In this document: one piece after another, positions 35,624 to 43,421 of the stretch
Numbering within the stretch: the stretch's first letter is position 1
Layout: each line of letters begins with the position of its first letter
Assembly: GCA_028707695.1 (NCBI GenBank)
Contig: JAQWAL010000002.1
Span: forward strand, 1-64,000
Reading direction: 5' to 3'
DNA length: 64,000 nt
DNA from: Bacteroidales bacterium
Lineage (GTDB): Bacteria; Bacteroidota; Bacteroidia; Bacteroidales; UBA932
The notes under the pieces: model-generated
What the model was told of the DNA's origin: nothing
Seen by the model: only the letters and a program-made list of their open reading frames with translations
The model's database searches: none
Made by a program: the position numbers and the translations under genes

Positions 35624-37201
35624 CTACTGCCTCTTCATGGCAACAGGATCCTTGTATTTCCTTGCCAATCTGTCAAGCTCTTTGTGTAAACTTTTTTTCA
35701 CCTTGTTGTAAGCAGGATTATCATACAAATTATTCATTTCGGAAGGGTCTTCCAATAAATCGTAAAGTTCCCAGTTTTCAATGTCATGTCCATAAAAACG
35801 AATTAGTTTATATCTCTCTGTCCTCACCCCGTAATGTCTTCTCACAGCATGTTCTGCAGGATATTCAAAATATTGGTAATACAATGACTCCCTCCATTTT
35901 GGTTCTTTCCCCTCTTCTAAAAGAGGCAACATTGACACTCCGTCCATTTCTTCGGGAACCTTGACTCCGGCTAATTCAAGTATAGTTGGTGCATAATCGA
36001 TATTTTGGACCATCTTCCCTATATCACCTCTTTTCCTGTATTTTGTTGCATTATCCGGCATCCTTACAAGCAGAGGTGTCCTGAAGGACTCTTCGTACAT
36101 GAACCTTTTGTCAAACCAACCATGTTCACCCATGTAAAACCCTTGGTCGGAAGTATACACTATCATTGTATTTTCAAGCAACCCGTTTTTTTCGAGGTAA
36201 TCCAGGACTCTTCCAATGTTATCATCTACAGATTTTATACATTTAAGGTAATCCTTCATGTACCGCTGGTATTTCCACTCTGCCAACTCCTTCCCCTCAA
36301 GTTTTGATTCCTGGAAATCTACCAGCACAGAGTCATAAACCCTGTCCCATTCCTTTCTTTGCACAGAATCCATTCGCTTAAGGGCATTCCTCAAGTTTGG
36401 CCTTAAACGAGTCTTTATACTATCCGAGTCCAATTTCAAATCAAAGGCGTAATCCATCTCTTGTTTGGCTATACTCATTTCCTGAGCGGCGGCGGCAGGA
36501 CGTCCTTTGTAATCGTCATAAAAATTATCAGGCAAAGGGAAAACAGAATCTTCAAAAAGATCCATATCCGGGATATTACCCATCCAATTCCTATGAGGTG
36601 CCTTATGATGGATAAGAAGGCAGAATGGTTTTGTAGTATCCCTGTCCTTATCCAGCCACTCCAGGCTCAAATCAGTAATTATGTCAGTACTGTAACCATG
36701 CCTGGTAACCCTCCCTTCCGGAACAATGAACACCGGATTGAAATAAAACCCCTGCCCCACCAGCACATCCCATTTGTCAAATCCCGAAGGCTCACTTTTC
36801 AAATGCCATTTGCCAAAGATAGCTGTTTGGTAACCAGCTTGTTGTAATAATTTTGGGAATGTCACCTGAGTGCTGTCAAAACGAGTTGCATTGGTGGTCA
36901 TCCCGTTCTTGTGTGTGAATTTTCCCGTCAACATGGTTGCCCTGCTAGGACCAGATATAGAATTTGTCACAAAACTATTGGTAAACCTTACTCCGTCCGA
37001 TGCAATCCGGTCAATGTTCGGGGTCTGGATGAATCGTCCATCGTAGCAACTTATGGTTTGGTACGAATGGTCATCCGACATAATGTAAATTATATTGAAA
37101 GGCTTGTCCTCAACTTTTTTATCTTGGGCATGAACACTATTTGGCAATCCCAAAGCAGAGGCAATTGGCACAAAAAAAAGAAAACGCTTGTCAGGTAACA
37201 T
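35624..37201 (-). CDS. Serine-type sulfatase, exported
   Basis: A 525-residue arylsulfatase-family enzyme (S1) with a signal peptide (to about residue 25, SVHAQ). Metal site IYIMSDDHS; formylglycine motif S-G-P-S-R (Ser83) in NSISGPSRATMLTGK; KAPHRNW and YTSDQGFYMGEHGWFDKR supply further active-site residues. Because the modified residue is Ser, maturation needs anSME, encoded next. The substrate is a sulfated glycan or glycoside; the sequence feel is of the GlcNAc-6-sulfatase/heparan-type branch, but this is weak. ATG at 37201 begins the signal peptide; that at 37255 is not supported. No SusC/SusD pair is nearby. Confidence 0.93.
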   Translation of the reverse strand: MLPDKRFLFFVPIASALGLPNSVHAQDKKVEDKPFNIIYIMSDDHSYQTISCYDGRFIQTPNIDRIASDGVRFTNSFVTNSISGPSRATMLTGKFTHKNGMTTNATRFDSTQVTFPKLLQQAGYQTAIFGKWHLKSEPSGFDKWDVLVGQGFYFNPVFIVPEGRVTRHGYSTDIITDLSLEWLDKDRDTTKPFCLLIHHKAPHRNWMGNIPDMDLFEDSVFPLPDNFYDDYKGRPAAAAQEMSIAKQEMDYAFDLKLDSDSIKTRLRPNLRNALKRMDSVQRKEWDRVYDSVLVDFQESKLEGKELAEWKYQRYMKDYLKCIKSVDDNIGRVLDYLEKNGLLENTMIVYTSDQGFYMGEHGWFDKRFMYEESFRTPLLVRMPDNATKYRKRGDIGKMVQNIDYAPTILELAGVKVPEEMDGVSMLPLLEEGKEPKWRESLYYQYFEYPAEHAVRRHYGVRTERYKLIRFYGHDIENWELYDLLEDPSEMNNLYDNPAYNKVKKSLHKELDRLARKYKDPVAMKRQ

Positions 37202-37300
37202 GTCTATGAGTTTTTGGTTGAGTGTAAAGTTAAAAAGAATGAGTGGCAATGACAATATTTAACATATTATTACCATCTTTATTACTCAAAACTTGTAAAA

Positions 37301-38659
37301 ATGGATCAACTGCCAATCAATATTTTTTGGTTCAGGAATGACCTCAGGAGCCATGACAATAAAGGGCTCTATTATTCCCTCACAACCGGAGCTATGAAAA
37401 CCATTCCTCTTTTCATATTTGATACCGAAATACTGGACAAACTGCCCTGCAGGCAAGACAAACGACTAGATTATATAATACAATCCCTTGGCAAACTGGA
37501 ATTTTCACTTGGGGTAAATATTCTTTGTGCATACGGCAAACCAGCAGATGTCTTTGACATATTAATGGAAAACTACAAAATTGCAGCTGTTTATTGCAAC
37601 GAAGATTATGAACCATACTCCATAGCAAGAGACTTGGAGGTGAAACAAAAACTGTGTAAAAGAGGCATCAAACTCCATCTTTTCAAAGATTCGGTAATTT
37701 TCAGCAAAAACGAGATAGTTAAAAGTGATAATACACCTTACACTGTCTTCACACCATATTCCAAAGCTTGGAAAAAAAAGCTCCAGACTAACACACAAAG
37801 CTATTTGCAAGAATACAACCCAACAAAACACTTGAATAATCTCAAAAAGTCTGATATTCTTCTTTTTTCCAATATTGCAGAACAACACATCAAATTTTTC
37901 CAAAAAGTCCCTGGACACCAACAAATATCATTTCAATACGCAGGACTCCGGACCCCGTATTTTATCCATGTCAATCCCGAAATCATACGAAATTATGAAT
38001 CTACAAGAAACTACCCTGGAATTCCTTTCGGCACATCTGGTTTGGGTATGCATATCCGGTTTGGTACAGTAAGCATAAGGGAAATTGTCACAATTGCATT
38101 AAAAAATTCCGATGTGTGGTTGAACGAACTAATCTGGAGGGAATTCTTCAAATCCATAATTTACCATTACCCTCATGTAGAGTGGGAACCATTCAAAAAG
38201 AAATACCAATTCATAAAATGGCGAAACAATCCCGAAGAGTTTGAAAAATGGCGGTCAGGCCATACCGGCTACCCTATTGTTGATGCTGGAATGAGGCAAC
38301 TGAACCAGACAGGGACAATGCACAACAGGGTCAGGATGATAGCAGCCTCTTTCCTGGTAAAGCACCTGCTCATTGACTGGAGAATAGGAGAGAGATATTT
38401 TGCAGGAAAATTACTTGACTACGACCTCTCTGCCAACAATGGCAACTGGCAATGGGCTGCAGGGACAAGGTGTGATGCAGCTCCCTATTTCAGGATATTC
38501 AATCCTTACGAACAAGCCCGCAAGTTTGACCCAAAAGATGTTTATATCAAACAATGGATCCCCGAATACGGAAGCGATTCATATCCAAAACCCATGTGCA
38601 ACCATAAAGAGGCAAGGGAGAGAGCACTTGAAACATACAAAAAAGCACTCGATGGATGA
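37301..38659 (+). CDS. phr: Deoxyribodipyrimidine photolyase
   Basis: Light-driven repair of cyclobutane pyrimidine dimers. The 452-residue protein has an N-terminal antenna alpha/beta domain (INIFWFRNDLRSHDN) and a C-terminal FAD domain with WREFFKSIIYHYP, HTGYPIVDAGMRQLNQTGTMHNRVRMIAASFLVK and NNGNWQWAAGTRCDAAPYFRIFNP, all typical of class I (folate-type) photolyases. The Trp chain residues are mostly present. Its presence implies light exposure in the habitat, unusual for a strict anaerobe. It is divergent from the sulfatase gene. Confidence 0.93.
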   Translation: MDQLPINIFWFRNDLRSHDNKGLYYSLTTGAMKTIPLFIFDTEILDKLPCRQDKRLDYIIQSLGKLEFSLGVNILCAYGKPADVFDILMENYKIAAVYCNEDYEPYSIARDLEVKQKLCKRGIKLHLFKDSVIFSKNEIVKSDNTPYTVFTPYSKAWKKKLQTNTQSYLQEYNPTKHLNNLKKSDILLFSNIAEQHIKFFQKVPGHQQISFQYAGLRTPYFIHVNPEIIRNYESTRNYPGIPFGTSGLGMHIRFGTVSIREIVTIALKNSDVWLNELIWREFFKSIIYHYPHVEWEPFKKKYQFIKWRNNPEEFEKWRSGHTGYPIVDAGMRQLNQTGTMHNRVRMIAASFLVKHLLIDWRIGERYFAGKLLDYDLSANNGNWQWAAGTRCDAAPYFRIFNPYEQARKFDPKDVYIKQWIPEYGSDSYPKPMCNHKEARERALETYKKALDG

Positions 38660-38673
38660 AAACAATAAAGAAA

Positions 38674-38706
38674 GGCCACAAGTCATAAAGACATTGTAGC
38701 CACTTT
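38674..38706 (+). terminator. Weak terminator-like hairpin after the photolyase gene
   Basis: GGCCACAA pairs with TTGTAGCC (one mismatch) around a 12-base loop, followed by ACTTTTT. The stem is short, so this is tentative. Confidence 0.3.
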
Positions 38707-38729
38707 TTATGTTGTAAAAAAATAAAATA

Positions 38730-39692
38730 CTACATTTTGTCGTTGGAACCCAAAACATTTATGATTTTATGTTTGTAAAGCTCTTTCAAGGAATCCCTGG
38801 CCGGACCCAAATATTTTCGTGGATCAAACTCCTCTGGTTTCTCTGCAAACACCTTTCTGATTGCAGCGGTCATCGCAAGACGTCCGTCGGAATCAATGTT
38901 TATCTTACAAACTGCACTTGCCGCTGCTTTACGTAATTGCTCTTCCGGGATGCCGATGGAATCTTCCAATTTTCCGCCATATTGGTTAATTTGAGCCACA
39001 ACCTCCTGAGGAACACTCGAAGCCCCGTGCAAAACAATAGGAAAACCAGGAATACGCTGTTCAATCTCTTTGAGGATATCCAACCTTATTTCTGGTTTTT
39101 GTCCTGGTTTGAATTTGAAAGCACCATGTGAAGTACCAATTGAAATAGCCAGGGAATCAACACCAGTACGAGAAACAAACTCCTCTACCTCCTCGGGTTG
39201 AGTATATGTATGATGGTCAGAAGAAACCTCATCTTCCACACCTGCCAGTACTCCAAGTTCTCCTTCTACGGTAACTCCATGTGCATGTGCATATTCCACA
39301 ACCTGTTTGGTGAGTTTTATATTATCTTCGAATGAATGGTGTGAACCATCAATCATGACAGATGAAAATCCCATGTCTATACATGATTTGCACAGCTCAA
39401 AAGAATCACCATGATCCAGATGCAATACAATTGGAATATTGGCTCCCAACTCTTTTGCATACTCAACGGCACCTTGTGCCATATATCTCAATAGTGTTTG
39501 ATTGGCATATTTCCTTGCTCCGCTGGATACCTGGAGTATAACTGGCGATTTTGTCTCTACGCAGGCAGAGATTATTGCCTGCATTTGTTCCATGTTATTG
39601 AAATTGAAAGCTGGTATTGCATAACCACCTTTGACCGCTTTGGCAAAAATATCTTTTGAATTTACCAAGCCTAATTCTTTGTAAGAAATCAT
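38730..39692 (-). CDS. fbaA: Class II fructose-1,6-bisphosphate aldolase
   Basis: Zinc-dependent aldolase of glycolysis and gluconeogenesis. In 320 residues the zinc and catalytic motifs are HLDHGDSFE, VEGELGVLAG, ISIGTSHGAFKF and VLHGASSVP, followed by KINIDSDGRLAM for phosphate binding. The length and the C-terminal region fit the class IIB-like Bacteroidota form. The transcript appears to have a long leader of about 100 bases. Confidence 0.96.
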   Translation of the reverse strand: MISYKELGLVNSKDIFAKAVKGGYAIPAFNFNNMEQMQAIISACVETKSPVILQVSSGARKYANQTLLRYMAQGAVEYAKELGANIPIVLHLDHGDSFELCKSCIDMGFSSVMIDGSHHSFEDNIKLTKQVVEYAHAHGVTVEGELGVLAGVEDEVSSDHHTYTQPEEVEEFVSRTGVDSLAISIGTSHGAFKFKPGQKPEIRLDILKEIEQRIPGFPIVLHGASSVPQEVVAQINQYGGKLEDSIGIPEEQLRKAAASAVCKINIDSDGRLAMTAAIRKVFAEKPEEFDPRKYLGPARDSLKELYKHKIINVLGSNDKM

Positions 39693-39795
39693 AATATATT
39701 ATTATTTAATAGAATAAAATAAAAAAATCGAACCACACAGATTCTCTCTGTAAAAACATACCGAAAGGTTATCAAAAATCGTGCACATCCAGAAC
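39693..39795 (-). promoter_or_regulatory. Long 5' leader of fbaA
   Basis: About 100 bases lie between the predicted start of transcription and the ATG. They hold a small hairpin (ACAGA-GAGAA-TCTGT) and a T-rich stretch. No known riboswitch was recognised. Confidence 0.35.
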
Positions 39796-39801
39796 CTGCT
39801 G

Positions 39802-39809
39802 CAAAAATA
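39802..39809 (-). promoter_or_regulatory. -7 promoter box of fbaA
   Basis: TATTTTTG on the minus strand matches TAnnTTTG. It lies inside a 7-base inverted repeat TGCAAAA...TTTTGCA (39800-39823). Confidence 0.45.
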
Positions 39810-39833
39810 GTAACAATTTTGCACAAATTTAGT

Positions 39834-39841
39834 TAACTTTG
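39834..39841 (+). promoter_or_regulatory. -7 promoter box of the creatininase-gmk-nadD operon
   Basis: TAACTTTG matches TAnnTTTG, 26 bases before the ATG at 39868. Confidence 0.55.
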
Positions 39842-39867
39842 TGAATACCTAAATAACCATTCTCAAC

Positions 39868-40638
39868 ATGAATCCTCATATTCTACAGGAAGCCAATTGG
39901 AAAGAGATTGAAAAAGCAAAAATAAAAATCGCAATCCTTCCTTGGGGTGCAACGGAAGCACACAACTACCATCTTCCTTATGGCACTGACACCTTCATGG
40001 CTCAAAAAATCGCATCTGATGCCGCTGCAATGGCAAATAAAAAGGGAGCCGGAGCAATAGTCTTGCCTCCTATTGCCTACGGGGTCAATACAGGCCAACT
40101 AGAGGTAAAACTCTGCATGAACCTGAACCCATCCACACAACAATCAATATTGCAAGACATCCTTTTTGTGTTGGAAGAGCACAACATTGACAAGCTCATC
40201 ATAGTGAACGGGCATGGCGGTAATTCATTTCAGCCCATAATAAGGGAACTCTCCCTCGAATATCCCGATACCATAATATGCTCGGTTAACTGGTGGAAAA
40301 TATGTAACGAAAACGAATTTTTCGAACAACCGGGAGATCATGCAGGAGAACTGGAAACATCCAGTATGATGGCTATAGCCCCGGAACTGGTAGCTCCATT
40401 GGAAACCGCCGGCAATGGAAAAGAGAGGAAACTCAAAATTGACGGATTCCGTGAGAAATGGGCTTGGACACAAAGAAGATGGGTTATGATTAGTGACGAT
40501 ACCGGTGTAGGTGATCCCGCAAAAGCAAGTGCAAGCAAAGGAGAGGCTTTCATAGGATGCTGCACAAAGAAATTATCCCAATTTATTATTGATTTTTCAA
40601 AAGTCCGTTCAGAAGAAGATTTATATGAAGCCGAATAG
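39868..40638 (+). CDS. Creatininase-family metal-dependent amidohydrolase
   Basis: A 256-residue protein with the metal-ligand motifs PWGATEAHNYHLPYGTDT, IVNGHGGNS and GDHAGELETSSMM. The family includes creatinine amidohydrolase, and enzymes of riboflavin/F420 and mycofactocin pathways; nothing specific to those is nearby, so the substrate is unknown. It leads an operon with gmk and nadD, and the gmk start lies within its last codons (14-base overlap). Confidence 0.85.
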   Translation: MNPHILQEANWKEIEKAKIKIAILPWGATEAHNYHLPYGTDTFMAQKIASDAAAMANKKGAGAIVLPPIAYGVNTGQLEVKLCMNLNPSTQQSILQDILFVLEEHNIDKLIIVNGHGGNSFQPIIRELSLEYPDTIICSVNWWKICNENEFFEQPGDHAGELETSSMMAIAPELVAPLETAGNGKERKLKIDGFREKWAWTQRRWVMISDDTGVGDPAKASASKGEAFIGCCTKKLSQFIIDFSKVRSEEDLYEAE

Positions 40639-41209
40639 TAATATCTCCGGTAAGGTCTTGATTTTCTCAGCTCCATCCGGAGCCGGGAAAAGCACAGTAG
40701 TAAATCATCTTATGAACAAATTCAATTGGATGGGCTTTTCTGTTTCAGCCACATCCCGTCTTCCAAGGGGGGCAGAAAAAGATGGCAAGGAATATTTTTT
40801 TTTCACAGAACAGGAGTTTTCAAATAAAATCAAGGAAGAAGCATTCGTAGAGTACGAAGAGGTATATCCGGGAAGATACTACGGGACTCTAAAAAGCGAG
40901 GTAGAACGCATTTGGTCCCTAGGGAAAGTCGTTGTTTTTGATATAGATGTAAAAGGTGGAGTAAACCTGAAAAAACTATACAAAAGCAAAGCCTTGTCCA
41001 TTTTCATAATGCCTCCATCTATGGAAACTCTAAGGGAACGTCTAACCAAACGTGGAACGGAAACACATGAGGCGATTGAAACAAGGTTGGCAAGGGCTCA
41101 GCAAGAGATTGGCTATTCAAAACAATTCGATATAGTACTGGTAAACGACAAACTAGAAGATTGTCTTGAAGCAGCAGAACAGATTGTCAACGAATTTTAT
41201 AAGAAATGA
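40625..41209 (+). CDS. gmk: Guanylate kinase
   Basis: Phosphorylates GMP to GDP. The 194-residue protein has the P-loop SAPSGAGKST (about residues 15-24), SVSATSRLPRGAEKDGKEYFF and FVEYEEVYPGRYYGT for GMP binding, and DIDVKGGVNLKKLY. The ATG at 40625 is chosen; an upstream in-frame ATG at 40589 lies within the previous gene. Its stop overlaps the nadD start (ATGA). Confidence 0.95.
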   Translation: MKPNSNISGKVLIFSAPSGAGKSTVVNHLMNKFNWMGFSVSATSRLPRGAEKDGKEYFFFTEQEFSNKIKEEAFVEYEEVYPGRYYGTLKSEVERIWSLGKVVVFDIDVKGGVNLKKLYKSKALSIFIMPPSMETLRERLTKRGTETHEAIETRLARAQQEIGYSKQFDIVLVNDKLEDCLEAAEQIVNEFYKK

Positions 41210-41745
41210 ATGTAGGATTATATTTCGGATCTTTCAACCCATTGCACATAGGACACATCTCCATTTGCAGGTACTTGCTGAAAAGACCCGATATCGACCA
41301 ACTAAGGCTCATAGTAAGCCCCAGGAATCCTTTGAAAGGTTTGGAAAACATTTCAAATGCTCAACAAAGGTTCGAATATGTCAAATCTGCCGTCAAAAGG
41401 GCCCGTTTAGGCAGGAAAGTATCAATATCCGACATTGAATTCAAAATGACACCTCCTCTTTACACCATAAACACCCTTCGCAAAATGAGAATAGAGGAAC
41501 CTGACAACCGTTTCATATTGATAATTGGAGCAGATAACCTTGCAATCATAGAACAATGGCACAAATGGGACGAAATGCTTCAGGAATTCCCTGTATGGGT
41601 CTATCCTCGCAGTGGTTTCGACACAGAAAAGCTATGCAATAAATATGGCTGCCATGTACTGAATGCACCACTTATAGAGATCTCCTCCACAAAAATTAGG
41701 GAGGCAGAGAAACACGGCCTTGACATGAGTGAATTCAGGGTTTGA
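41206..41745 (+). CDS. nadD: Nicotinate-nucleotide adenylyltransferase
   Basis: Adenylates NaMN to deamido-NAD in NAD synthesis. The 179-residue protein has the nucleotidyltransferase motif GSFNPLHIGH (residues 8-17), SPRNPLKG, IGADNLAIIEQWHKW and ISSTKIR. It is coupled to gmk by a 4-base ATGA overlap. pncB and pncA at 50-52 kb supply the upstream salvage steps. Confidence 0.95.
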   Translation: MNVGLYFGSFNPLHIGHISICRYLLKRPDIDQLRLIVSPRNPLKGLENISNAQQRFEYVKSAVKRARLGRKVSISDIEFKMTPPLYTINTLRKMRIEEPDNRFILIIGADNLAIIEQWHKWDEMLQEFPVWVYPRSGFDTEKLCNKYGCHVLNAPLIEISSTKIREAEKHGLDMSEFRV

Positions 41746-41762
41746 TTTTCTTGCAGAATACT

Positions 41763-42458
41763 TTACCTGCCGGCAAAATAATCCCAAAGGCTTTCGTCTG
41801 GAACCGGGGCCTCCACAAACACCTCACTTTTTTTAACCGGATGGACAAATCTTATGCTTTTTGCATGCAATGATATTCCTCCATCGGGATTGGACCTGGG
41901 GGCACCATATTTCAAATCCCCTTTTATCGGGCAGCCAATTGCCGCCAATTGACACCTTATTTGATGATGACGTCCGGTCAACAACTCTATCTCCAATAAA
42001 AAATAGTTATCAGATGCTCCCACCAACTTGTATCTGAGTTTTGCCTCCTTTGAACCCAGTGATGGTTTCGATTTTGCATAGGATTTGTTTTGCTTTTCGT
42101 TCCTTGTCAGATAATGGACCAGTTCACCCTCTTCTTCAGGTGGCATTTTTGCAACTATTGCCCAGTAAATCTTATGGACACTACCATTTCGGAAAAGCTC
42201 GTTCATCCTTTGCAAACCCTTTGATGTTTTCGCAAACAAAGCAATTCCGCTAACCGGTCTGTCCAACCTGTGTGGCACACCTATGAAAGCATCTCCGGGT
42301 TTTGAGTCCCTTTTTGCAATATAACCTGCCAATATCTCACTCAAAGGTTTGTCACCAGTTTTGTCTCCCTGGATTATATCGCCAACCCTTTTATTCAAAA
42401 TAATCAGGTGGTTATCTTCGTACAAAATTTCCGGAGCCTGCATGATTGAATTTTTCAT
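41763..42458 (-). CDS. RluA-family RNA pseudouridine synthase
   Basis: A 231-residue enzyme with the catalytic-aspartate motif HRLDRPVSGIALFAKT, the N-terminal ILYEDNHLIILNKRVG and LLTGRHHQIRCQLAAIGCPIKGDLKYG. It isomerises uridine in rRNA or tRNA; which site cannot be told, and no S4 domain is present. Start ATG at 42458, 4 bases after the panB stop; ATG codons at 42482 and 42494 lie inside panB and would add residues not typical for the family. Confidence 0.88.
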   Translation of the reverse strand: MKNSIMQAPEILYEDNHLIILNKRVGDIIQGDKTGDKPLSEILAGYIAKRDSKPGDAFIGVPHRLDRPVSGIALFAKTSKGLQRMNELFRNGSVHKIYWAIVAKMPPEEEGELVHYLTRNEKQNKSYAKSKPSLGSKEAKLRYKLVGASDNYFLLEIELLTGRHHQIRCQLAAIGCPIKGDLKYGAPRSNPDGGISLHAKSIRFVHPVKKSEVFVEAPVPDESLWDYFAGR

Positions 42459-42462
42459 GAAA

Positions 42463-43278
42463 TTAATATTGTTCACCTTCATTTGGGAAATCACTGCTCT
42501 TCACATCCTTTATGTAGTTGGTAAAGGCATTCAGAATTTCGTCGTGGAGATTGTGGTACCTTCTCAGAAACCTGGGAGAAAATTCATTGTTCAAACCAAG
42601 CATATCATGCATGACCAGAACCTGGCCATCGACCCCGGAACCGGCTCCGATTCCTATGATCGGTATCTTCAACACAGAAGCAACCTTCTCTCCAAGAGCA
42701 GCCGGGATCTTTTCCAGCACCAACGCAAAACAACCGGCATTTTCCAACGCTATTGCATCTTCAATCAGTTTATTGGCCTCTTCGTCCTCCTTTGCCCTCA
42801 CCGAGTATGTACCAAACTTGTGAATTGATTGCGGGGTCAAACCTAAATGACCCATGACAGGAATACCGGTACTCAAAATCTTGTTTACAGATTCAATGAC
42901 CTCAGAGCCTCCCTCTACCTTCAAAGCATCCGCTTCGGACTCCTTCATTATCCTTATTGCACTGGAAACCGCCTGACGGGTATCTCCCTGGTATGTACCA
43001 AACGGCATATCCACTACAACCATTGGATTGTGAACAGCCCTCACAACACTTTGAGCATGATAAATCATTTGGTCCAATGTAATTGGTAATGTTGTCTCAT
43101 GTCCTGCCATCACGTTGGCAGCCGAATCCCCTACCAGAATAATATCAATACCAGCCTCATCCAAAATACGGGCTGTTGAATAGTCATATGCTGTTAGCAT
43201 GGCTATTTTTTCACCTTTTTGCTTCATTTCAAGCAATCTCTGGGTTGTAATCACCCTTTTCTTTCCCTCTACCGACAT
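42463..43278 (-). CDS. panB: 3-methyl-2-oxobutanoate hydroxymethyltransferase
   Basis: First step of pantothenate synthesis: adds a hydroxymethyl group to 2-ketoisovalerate. The 271-residue TIM-barrel enzyme shows [26 protein letters not shown], the catalytic glutamate region [24 protein letters not shown] and [27 protein letters not shown] at 43278 fits the -7 box at 43299-43306; the ATG at 43311 lies upstream of that box. Co-transcribed with the pseudouridine synthase. Confidence 0.95.
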   Translation of the reverse strand: MSVEGKKRVITTQRLLEMKQKGEKIAMLTAYDYSTARILDEAGIDIILVGDSAANVMAGHETTLPITLDQMIYHAQSVVRAVHNPMVVVDMPFGTYQGDTRQAVSSAIRIMKESEADALKVEGGSEVIESVNKILSTGIPVMGHLGLTPQSIHKFGTYSVRAKEDEEANKLIEDAIALENAGCFALVLEKIPAALGEKVASVLKIPIIGIGAGSGVDGQVLVMHDMLGLNNEFSPRFLRRYHNLHDEILNAFTNYIKDVKSSDFPNEGEQY

Positions 43279-43298
43279 TTTATCAAATATTAGAGTTG

Positions 43299-43306
43299 CA
43301 AAGCTA
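43299..43306 (-). promoter_or_regulatory. -7 promoter box of panB
   Basis: TAGCTTTG on the minus strand matches TAnnTTTG, 20 bases before the ATG at 43278. Confidence 0.5.
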
Positions 43307-43332
43307 TACATTATTTGAAAAAAGGCAAATCA

Positions 43333-43371
43333 TGACACCTTGTCAGTTTTAAAAGTTGGCACAATCTTAGA
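43333..43371 (+). promoter_or_regulatory. Upstream region of dnaK with palindrome and sigma-54-like box
   Basis: A 13-base palindrome TGACA-CCT-TGTCA (43333-43345) lies upstream of TTGGCAC (43356-43362), which looks like a sigma-54 -24 element. The expected GC at -12 is GA, so the match is incomplete. No clear TAnnTTTG box or CIRCE repeat precedes dnaK. Confidence 0.35.
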
Positions 43372-43421
43372 TGTTACAGAGGGCAGGAATAAAAATAATA
43401 AACTAAAAACATACAACTATT

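Noticed and set aside
43279-43421. CIRCE (HrcA) element before dnaK
   Set aside because: The 9-base arms TTAGCACTC/GAGTGCTAA are not present in the intergenic region.
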